Positions 9,382 to 17,800 of a DNA stretch of 21,838 nucleotides are shown here, piece after piece; positions within the stretch are counted from its first letter, which is position 1, and every line of letters starts with the position of its first letter. The notes beneath the pieces were generated by a model. The model saw nothing but the letters and a program-made list of their open reading frames with translations, was not told where the DNA came from and ran no database searches. Location of the stretch: contig NW_003546580.1 of the NCBI RefSeq assembly GCF_000090795.2, forward strand, positions 1 through 21,838, given 5' to 3'. Source of the stretch: Amphimedon queenslandica. Taxonomy: Eukaryota; Porifera; Demospongiae; Haplosclerida; Niphatidae. A program made the position numbers and the translations under genes.

Positions 9382-11925
9382 ATGCCCAAAACCAAGACAA
9401 ACGATAGTTATGACCAGAAAGGGGCATTACAGCTAGCAAGGGAGGGAAGAAAACAGAAACATATTTCTGCAACTACAACTGGAGCACTGTCCAATAATCA
9501 ATCACAGCAATCTCCAAATAATGGTGATGACTTTTCTACAGCAGTAGCAACTCCCATTCAAAGCATACTTGGATCATGAATATTAAGTGTGAACCAGCTA
9601 TTGCAACAAGTTCAAATGATGACTGATCACAGTGCTTCCTGTGGAGGTAAATGTATTCTTATCGATGACACAAAAGTTTGTGGATTCACTTCAGTTTTAT
9701 GCTTCAAATGTATTAAGTGCTCTCATTGTTTTAAAGTCAAGTCATCACAGAAGGTGAAGCGAAATGATGGTACTGTAAAATGGGCAGTGAATCTTGCTGC
9801 TGTACTTGGGCAAATAAGTACTGGCGGAGGACACTCTCGACTCAACCAAACACTGGCCACAATGGCTGTACCGGGAGTGAAGAAGAAACTTTATTCACAA
9901 ACTGAGAAATATCTCGGAGATGAAATGAAGCAGCAGTTAGTGAAATGTATGGCAGATAATGCTGAGCATGAAAAAAATCATGCCATCGAGATTGATTCAT
10001 TTCATCAGAGAATACCAGCAATCAAAGTAATTGTAGATGGTGGCTGGTCAAAACGAACTCATAAGCATTCTTATAATGCTATGAGTGGTGTTGCTGTTAT
10101 CTTCGGTCACTACACCAAGAAACTGTTGTTTCTTAGTGTGAGAAATAAATTCTGCTCAATATGTGCCATACACGATAACAAAAATGCCGATCCTCCAACT
10201 TGCAGATGCTACAAAAATTGGAATGGGTCTTCATCAGCCATGGAGACTGACATAATTTGTGAAGGATATAGAATGTCTGAAACCCTGTACAATATCCGTT
10301 ACATGTTTGTTATTGGTGATGCAGACAGTTAACTCTGTGATGGCAAATATCAGATCATCAGTACCTTATGGCATATTTGTAACCAAAATAGAATGTGCAA
10401 ATCATGCCTGTAAGGCTTACCGCTCATGTCTTGAGGAACTGGCACGAGATCATCCTCAGTACAAAGGTAAAGGAGGATTAACCAAGCGAGCAATACGACT
10501 TACCAATGGAGCACGTATTGCCATTAAATATCACAGTAGGAGTAAGGATATTGCTAAGCTCCGACATGACCTCAGAAATGGCCCTGCCCATGTCTTTGGA
10601 GATCACAGCAAATGTGGAGATCACTTCGGTAAGAAACCAGGTCATCTGATTTTTGATCAGGAAGTAATAACAAATTCTGAGTCAGCAATTTTTGATGATG
10701 TGAATTGTGCAATAGAGGACACCATACAATCGATAATTGAGGAAGAAAGAGAGGAGCATAATGAAGCCACAGAAACAGATGCAATGAATGCATATGATGG
10801 TAAAATGGATGCATTACCTGAAGGATTGTATGCTAGGGTATTAGCTTGTGGTGATCGACTAGTCATGCTTGCAGAACACTTAATTGATAATGAAACAAGT
10901 AATTTAACCAAGTGTTATATGTCCGTACGAAGTTTTATTGATGGTGGCAAGCAATTCAATCAAATTCCATCTGGGGCATTTTAGAATCGATGTTATGCAA
11001 CAGGATTATGGCTCCAGAAGGGTCCGCATTGGCTGGAAACAACTCTCTCACAGGATACCAACAGTGAACCTAAAAAAGTACAATAAATATTTTTTAAAAT
11101 CCCTCTTGAATTTATCTATAATTTTTATAGGTGCTAACCTCATTCTCTAACAAAAAAGAAGACCAACTGAGACTTGATAGAAGAAGGAAAAATAAGTTGG
11201 AATACATTTTTCAGCGAAAGAAGACAAGATATAGTTCTAGCAGTATTGTGGGTCAAAAGGACTATGGTCTCAGCAACCAGATGTTTCAGAGGAAGAGCTA
11301 GGTAGACTATGTGCAGAGTTTTTAGAAAGAGAAGTATTTGTCACAACACAAAGCATCATTCATTGAGCAGCAAACAAGGAAGCAGTCTGATGATAGTGTC
11401 TGGTTTCAACAAAGACGATTACGACTGACAGCATCCAACTTTGGAAAGGTAGCAAGAAGACGACAAACAACTCCTGTGACAAATTTGGTGAAGTGCTGTT
11501 ATACAGTAAACCAGTGAACACAAAAGGTCTGAGATGGGGAATAAGTCATAAAACAGATGCTCAAACCGACTATAAGAATTATCTTGCTGATTGGGGATAT
11601 CAAAACATCTCTATACATCGAAGTGGACTCGTCATACATAAAGATGATAACTCTTTGGCATGCAGTCTGGATGGCCTTGTGAAGTATGTTGCTCAGGATG
11701 GGAGTTGTCACAATGGGATAGTGGAGTATAAGTGTCCGTTTTCTCTTTCTGATCAAAAAAAGACTCCGGTTGAAGGTTGCTCATCTTTTACATTTTTTGC
11801 CAAGTGGAAAATAATGAATTTTATCCCAAAATTTCATTATTTTACCGTAAAGCAGTTCTTCTTGAGCTTGCTTTGCCAATATATTCAAACAAACAGCAGA
11901 TCCGTGAACCATTTCATTCACAGTA
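9382..11925 (+). pseudogene. Mutator-like transposase fused to YqaJ-type nuclease, degraded
   Basis: The ATG at 9382 starts a Ser/Gln/Lys-rich leader, then an in-frame TGA (9577-9579). A CxxC-rich finger follows (CFKCIKCSHCF, about 9696-9730). The Mutator-like transposase domain shows TGGGHSRLN, VDGGWSKRTHKHSYNAMSG (first Asp), FLSVRNKFCSICA, CYKNWNGSSSAMETDII, VIGDADS (second Asp) and KIECANHACKAYRS. An extra base near 10329 shifts the frame and a TAG sits at 10982-10984 where glutamine is expected. After a 53-nt intron, similarity resumes and leads to a YqaJ/lambda-exonuclease domain: WFQQRRLRLTASNFGKVA, LRWGISH, SLDGLVKYV and IVEYKCPFS, with the metal-binding Asp and Glu-x-Lys retained. 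Further frame changes occur near 11265, 11360, 11495 and 11800. It is non-functional as it stands, but domain order is clear. The fusion is known in cnidarian and sponge repeat proteins (recollection). Confidence 0.8.
11078..11130 (+). other. 53-nt GT-AG intron inside the Mutator/YqaJ relic
   Basis: GTACAA opens and TTTTTATAG closes an AT-rich 53-bp segment. Removing it joins NSEPKK in phase 0 to VLTSFSNKKEDQ, which restores similarity across the junction. Without removal the frame ends within a few codons. The tiny size fits intron lengths in compact sponge genomes (general knowledge). The element therefore once used spliceosomal splicing. Confidence 0.65.
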
Positions 11926-11969
11926 AAACAGCGCTGCCATTTTATTTGTGTTTATTAATAATTTATTAA

Positions 11970-12945
11970 TAACAAGTAAAAAGAAAAAACTTCTATCAAT
12001 AGGAAAAAGTAGGGGGGGTTGTCAAAAAATAAAAGAAACAAGTGGGTTGAGTTCAACCATAATAATAATTAATAGTTCAATTAAAAATAATAAACTTTAA
12101 TTAATAAAAAAATTAATTATTCATGAAAATAATACAAAAATATCAAACCCTACTTTGCAGAAAATGATAACGTGGCGAGTCCATGCAATTACAATTTTTA
12201 ACAAGTATATATATTAATATTTTAAATTTTTAATATTGTACTGAATCCCAAAATTCAAAGAATGCTTTAGCCTATCCATAATTTTGATTTTTTTTATTGC
12301 AATTACAAGTTATTCAATCAATACTAGCTGAAAAGTCTTATTTATATTTATCACAATAATTAATTTACATTATAGTATTGTAGTAGAGCAATTAATAGGT
12401 ACAGAAGCATAATTATTATTAAAATTCTATTTACATTGTAGTCTGCCTGTCATCATTTTCTGCAAAGTAGGGTTTGAAATTTTTGTATTATTTTCATGAA
12501 TAAATTATTTTTTTATTAATTAAAGTTTATTATTATTAATTGAACTATTAATTATTTTTATGGTTGTACTCAACCCCCTTGTTTCTTTTATTTTTTGACA
12601 ACCCTACTTTTTCTTATTTATAGAAATTTTTTTTATTTACTTGTTTCCATACTTTTTATTAAATTTTATTAATTAATAATCCTTTTTATTGATAATTATA
12701 ATTTTTGCCTTAGGTATCAGTTCATTAATGGAAGAAAAGAATTTTGAAATAAGAACCATAAGAAGACCTACCACATTATAAAAACAGTTTTTGAATTTTT
12801 GAATCATTAATTATATTCATAGCCTAACTCATAATTATTAATCATTAGCTGTCATTACTAAGATCTATATCCAGTTCTGAAACTATTTAAGTTCACATTC
12901 AGCTTCAGTTGCCACTTTTCTGCTCACAGCTCTGAAACTTTTCCG
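11970..12945. repeat. Long inverted-repeat element, copy B
   Basis: The left arm (about 11970-12168) and right arm (about 12452-12646) are inverted copies of each other over nearly 195 bp, much better preserved than in copy A. Outer landmark: AAAAAGTAGGG against CCCTACTTTTTC. Middle: TTGTCAAAAAATAAAAGAAA against its complement. Inner: CCCTACTTTGCAGAAAATGA against TCATTTTCTGCAAAGTAGGG. The loop is about 283 bp of AT-rich sequence with no ORF. A right-hand extension (12647-12945) matches the extension of copy A but not the left arm's flank. The element could extrude as a strong hairpin. It begins only 45 bp after the last recognisable residue of the YqaJ relic. Confidence 0.85.
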
Positions 12946-12986
12946 CAGTTTACGAGACCTGTATTGTGGAAATACACATTAATAGA

Positions 12987-13072
12987 CCACATGAATACAT
13001 TCCAATGTGCAAACAATTATTTTTGTATTGTTAATGGCACGCAACAAAAGATGCATTGGCAAGCATTCATTT
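12987..13072 (+). repeat. Local duplication, copy 1
   Basis: CACATGAATACATTCCAATG, GTGCAAACAAT, TTGTTAATG and CAACAAAAGATG followed by TGGCAAGCATTCATTTA recur in the same order at 13737-13849. This copy contains only one collapsed TGGCAAGCATT unit, whereas the second leads into the tandem array. Confidence 0.65.
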
Positions 13073-13736
13073 ATATTCACTAAAGAAAGTACTTACTGTG
13101 GCCATTATTAATGATATAATCATCAAGCTAATCTACAGTATGTAACCTAGAATTATAACCTATAACAAAAATACATAAGACATTTCACAATACTCTTTGT
13201 CTTACTACATACTCCATTGCTAAGACTACAATAATATGAAACCTATACAGATGTAAACTGGCACCTACTACTGCATGATACAACTACTGATCAAGGAGCT
13301 GCACAAAACATTAAGAAAGAAATTAATTTAGTTTCAACAATCTAAATCCAGAATTGCCTTTAATTATATTTCACATTCCAATATCAAGCAAAAGTATTGC
13401 TGAATCAGCGAATCATTTCCAGCTGTAATTACCTGTAAAGCATAGTAATAGAAACATATCAAAAGCAAGCAATGTAAACTCACAGGCAAATAATAACAAT
13501 AGCACTTACCAATCACATCAAACCTCATTCTTTAACACCACATTGTAGTCCTTGTGCCAAGTACATAAGTACCTATAAAAAGTATGTATGTGACATACTA
13601 ACTAATAATGATAATGGTAGCATCTACAATGTTTCTGATTGGATCATACATGGCATGTATTTTAGACATAATATTGCTTACTAATGATATCCTCATTTAA
13701 GATACTTTCATGACCTGCTTAATATAAAATAACATT
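13073..13736. other. Non-coding interval
   Basis: No coding similarity or strong repeat was recognised on either strand. The sequence is moderately AT-rich and contains only stop-dense frames. Confidence 0.4.
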
Positions 13737-13849
13737 GTGCACATGAAGAATTTCCAATGTGCAAACAATATTTTTTGTTAATGTGAACATGCACATATTT
13801 ACAACAATCATCAACAAAAGATGCGCAACATCAGCTGGCAAGCATTTAA
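13737..13849 (+). repeat. Local duplication, copy 2
   Basis: The same ordered landmarks as in 12987-13072 are present: CACATGAAGAATTTCCAATG, TGTGCAAACAAT, TTGTTAATG, CAACAAAAGATG and TGGCAAGCATTTA. Its last part is the first unit of the tandem array, so array expansion followed or accompanied the duplication. Confidence 0.65.
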
Positions 13850-14007
13850 TATGCGCACAGCATTGATGGCAGCATCATTCAAATGCGCAACATCAGCCGG
13901 CAAGCATTAACTTAATAATGCGCACAGCATTCATGGCAGCATTATGCGCAACATCAGCTGGCAAGCATTTACATATATGTAATGCGCACAGCATTGATGG
14001 CAGCATT
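13821..14007 (+). repeat. Tandem array: three 61-64-bp units, each a pair of diverged half-units
   Basis: Units at 13821-13882, 13883-13943 and 13944-14007 each start ATGCGCAACATCAGC(T/C)GGC, followed by AAGCATT, and continue with ATGCGCACAGCATT(G/C)ATGG followed by CAGCATT. The two halves resemble one another (ATGCGCA, TGGC, AGCATT in the same order), so the array can also be read as six roughly 30-bp half-units. AT-rich spacers between halves differ in length. It is not CRISPR: there are no conserved spacers and the repeats are nearly contiguous. Confidence 0.85.
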
Positions 14008-14548
14008 GACAGGTATGATGATCATTAATATGTGTACAGAATCACTGCTTGAATGATACTACATGTATAATGAGAACTTTTATTGTTACTCTAAATTTTT
14101 CTTGTCCTTCAAAATTTGTCAGCAGCGCCCTTGATCCATAAGCACCTGATATTTGTTATAAACATGTAATACAAGCCACAAACAAGATCGGGAAATTGAT
14201 AATGACAGCTTCCTCCCTTCCTAACCCACTGTCATACATAAATGATAGTCACACAAAATTGAATCAATGCTAAACTCTAATGAACAGTAAACCTCTTTCA
14301 CACCCTCTCCCTGCCATTATAGCAACAAGTAATCAATATTCACTGTTATGCATTGATTAATCTCACATCCTGAATGCAGTTTGATCACTTTATACTGAGC
14401 AATTTTGGGTGGATATGCACCACTGGTTTTCACACACACTCACATTGCACATGCAGTGAAATAAAAGTCACATTAAACAACCAATGTTTTAAAGATGATG
14501 GACCTCCCATTCACCATACCCACTTTCCATCAACAATCAATGCTTTAA
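14008..14548. other. Non-coding interval, probable Helitron 3' flank
   Basis: I see no protein similarity. On the minus strand this interval follows the Helitron stop codon once the MITE is removed, so it should contain the Helitron 3' non-coding end. I could not identify a terminal hairpin with confidence. AATGTTTTAAA (about 14485) and AATGCTTTAAA (about 14540) are a minor direct repeat. Confidence 0.4.
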
Positions 14549-14834
14549 AGGCCTTTTCACACTGGCACAGTTTTCAAAGCGCTTTGATGTGCTTTGTTGA
14601 TACAGCTGAAATAATGCGCATTGATCGTGTTCACACTAGCAGCTGAATTATGTATCATTTTGTGTTCTTGTTGCCATTGGTTTACATTGATCGAAGCGCA
14701 TCACTTCACATCAATCCACCTCTGGAGGTGAAGCGAGGGTGATGCGCATCAATGCGCATTAATTGAAACCACTCTAGTGTGAACACGATTAATGCGCATC
14801 AATGCGCATTACTTGTGCCAGTGTGAAAAGGCCT
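14549..14834. mobile_element. MITE, 286 bp, PIF/Harbinger-like
   Basis: Perfect 21-bp terminal inverted repeats begin AGGCCTTTTCACACTGGCAC (14549-14569 and 14814-14834). They are flanked by TAA on both sides (14546-14548 and 14835-14837), a 3-bp TWA-type target duplication as in PIF/Harbinger elements. A second nested inverted pair lies inside (14616-14638 and 14775-14797, one mismatch over 23 bp). The interior carries repeated ATGCGCAT motifs and no coding capacity, so it would need a transposase supplied in trans. It lies directly against the Helitron stop codon. The family label rests on duplication length only. Confidence 0.8.
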
Positions 14835-17800
14835 TAAGAGATATTAATAGACTTAACTGCATGGAAATGATTAGTACCAACATGCTTCAAATACAAAGCA
14901 GGTGTAGTAGTATCACAAGGAATGCCATACAACTCCTGGGTTCCATATCTAGCCCAGCCAACAAAAGTAGGAGTGAGTGAATATGAATATATGGTTATAC
15001 CTAATAATGCTGTTAGTGTAATAATCTCTGTGTCAGTGGCCCACACATAATTTCCATACATTTTTTACTTATTTATGTAATCATATATGCTTGAATATCT
15101 GGTTGCACTTAATGTACTATTAAACAATTCTTCTTCAAAGTTTGGCATATTACTAACAATTGCTCTACGTAATTCATAATGCTGAGAAATGGACCCAGTA
15201 ATGAGATATGAAAGGGCATAAAATAAACAGTTCCCATCACCAGGGACATCAAGACTACTATTAGGAACTCTTTCATCTGACAATGGTGTTGTTGGACTAC
15301 CAGGTAAGATTCTAGCAGCTGTGACAAATTTGAGATTTAAAATCTCCCACCACCTTCTGTGATATTCTTCATTACCAGGGTAATAAACATAATCCCATTG
15401 TCTCCTCACAATATCTGGGTTGGGAGGCTCTTCATAAGTAAAGATGACATCATCATCTTTTTTTGGATTACTTGTCTTTAATTTAATGCTTGAGAGTTTT
15501 ATAGATACAATCAGACTACTACTACAATGGTCATTTTTTACAACACACTTGGTTTTATTATCTTTTGGTTTACATTTAATGTTTGAGAGTTTTATAGATA
15601 CAATGAGACTACTACAACTATCATCATCTTTGACATTAAATTTGGTTTTTAGGTCTTTGAACTTAGTTGAAACAATTAATTTATCATCTTTTTTTGAGCG
15701 AGGCAATACCAAAGCAGTATTGTCAGTACTACTGTCTACATTAACTTTTCTTTTTTGGGGGCAAGGCTTATTTAAAGCATTATTGTCACATATTTTACTC
15801 TTTTTGGGGCGATTAGACTTTTGTAAATCAGTACTCTTACGTTTATTGCTACTAACAGTACTGTTACTAGTACTTTGTACATGACTTACAGACACCTTGG
15901 CATTCTTACTACAAGGTTCACCATCATCAATTATACCAGTCACTTGAATCTTTCTCTTCGTTCCTTTACTTTTCTTGATTTGAGGTAAGTCATTCCGAAA
16001 ATTTGTTCTCAGTCTGTTAATTTCATTAATGCACGGATTACTAACTTTAACAGAGAGAGGATCAAATGATAATAAATGTAATCCATTTAATGTACGTACA
16101 CGAGACAATGCAACATATGCCATACCATCCCCAAAAATATCAGTCGATAAATCAATAATGGCTGTATCTAGTGAGAGGCCCTGACATTAATGTATAGTAA
16201 TAGCATAAGAAAGTATGAGGGGAAACTGTTTCTTGTGTATATACACATTCTTAGATAGCATAAATCTAGATGCAACCCTTTCTATGTCACAAGGTACATC
16301 AATATGATCAAATTTGACTGATATACATGTAGCATAAATACCCATTACTGTACCAATGGCCCCATTAACTAATCCTACAGTCACATCAATATTACGTCTT
16401 AGAATTACTCTACAGCCTACTGCTAAAGACAATACAGTTTCTAAACCAGCAGTTTTGCTTGGTTGATCTTTTAGTTTCTCTAATTTTTTTTCTTGTTTTT
16501 TGTCAAATTTTGCTGTGCTGCCACTTTCATCAACAACATCAACACATGCTAATTCTATTTTCTCAGTTTCTAGACTTTCTAACATTAATTCATTGATTTT
16601 TTGGCAGGCATCTACCTTAGAAAATAGGCAAATTGGAGGATTTGTTCCTTCACTTTCCAATTCCTTATATTTTTCTTGTATTGAAACATTAAATACACGA
16701 CTTTTAAGCGTATCAATGGTATCATCAGTCAGACAGCCATGCCTAACAGAATCAAGCATTTTAAAGAAAGTTTCGTCTCCTTTTTGTCGCTCATTGATTG
16801 TTAGTTCATCATATTCTACTGTTTCTTTCCATATGTTAACTGCATTTGCTGCTCCAAGTCTAGTTTTTACTAGTTTGTTGCTAATTTTATTAAATACTGG
16901 CCTACCATTAACTGGTGGCAATTGTAAGAGGTCACCTACCAATAAAATATTTCTGGATCCAAACCATTCATCAGTTCCAAATATATCTTCTAAGCGCATG
17001 TGTAAGTATGCTAGATTTAGATTGGATACTATAGATACCTCGTCTACTATGATAATTTTTAAATTTTTAAGTGTCATTTTTATCCTTTTCTGAGATTCTT
17101 TATTTAAAGCCCAATATCCAGCTGTCTTTCCCTCATGCTCTATTGGTAGCTGAAATAATCTATGTATTGTTAGTCCACCTACATTAAATGCGGCTATACC
17201 TGTTGGTGCTACTATAGCACACATAATTTCACTACTTTTTGGATGCCATATGTCATCCACTAGGCATTTTATTGCCTCTATCAAAAACGATTTACCAGTT
17301 CCACCTACACCACTAATAAACATCCTTAGCGGTTTGATATTATCTAATCTAAGTTGTCTTGAAGACTCATTCTCTAATAAGTCTTCATGTTCTTTTTGAC
17401 TTATAAGATGACTCTTAATTTTATCAAAAATTCTTTTTTGATCTAGATTAAGCATTGCCTCTCTTTGCTCTAATGTTAAATTAGGTACATTTATGTGCAT
17501 GTCAGCAATATCAGCTACTGCTTCCATTATTTCACCCAGTAATTGAGGCTCATCATCTTCCTTGTTATCAGGAAGTTCTTCTTCAGTAAAACCGGCTTTA
17601 TTTCTTGCATCGACTATTTTCTTCCAATTATGTTCAGCTTCTAATAATTTCTGTAGTTTGTTGAAATGATTTTCAATGCCACGTATATATGCTTCTCTGT
17701 GACGCCTAAAAGCTTCTTCCATTGTTTCTCCTTCCATTACAAGTGTGCTCTCGTCTCTAAAAGGCACAAATAAAAATATTAGCGAGTAATAAAAATCGTC

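Noticed and set aside
10572..10911. Minus-strand ORFs under the Mutator-like domain
   Set aside because: They are antisense shadows with no recognisable motif; the plus-strand frame matches the transposase family.
4427..12945. LTR retrotransposon flanked by copies A and B
   Set aside because: No gag, protease, reverse transcriptase or integrase lies between them, the copies have unrelated loops, and no primer-binding site or polypurine tract was evident.
13821..14007. Possible CRISPR array
   Set aside because: Units are nearly contiguous, have no spacers of even length, and the surrounding DNA is eukaryotic.
15444..15884. Long plus-strand ORF rich in leucine and phenylalanine
   Set aside because: It is the antisense of the lysine/serine-rich Helitron linker; the composition is an antisense artefact and the minus-strand frame carries family motifs.
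16500..17093. Plus-strand 197-codon ORF
   Set aside because: It is antisense to the Helitron helicase domain, whose Walker motifs are clear on the other strand.
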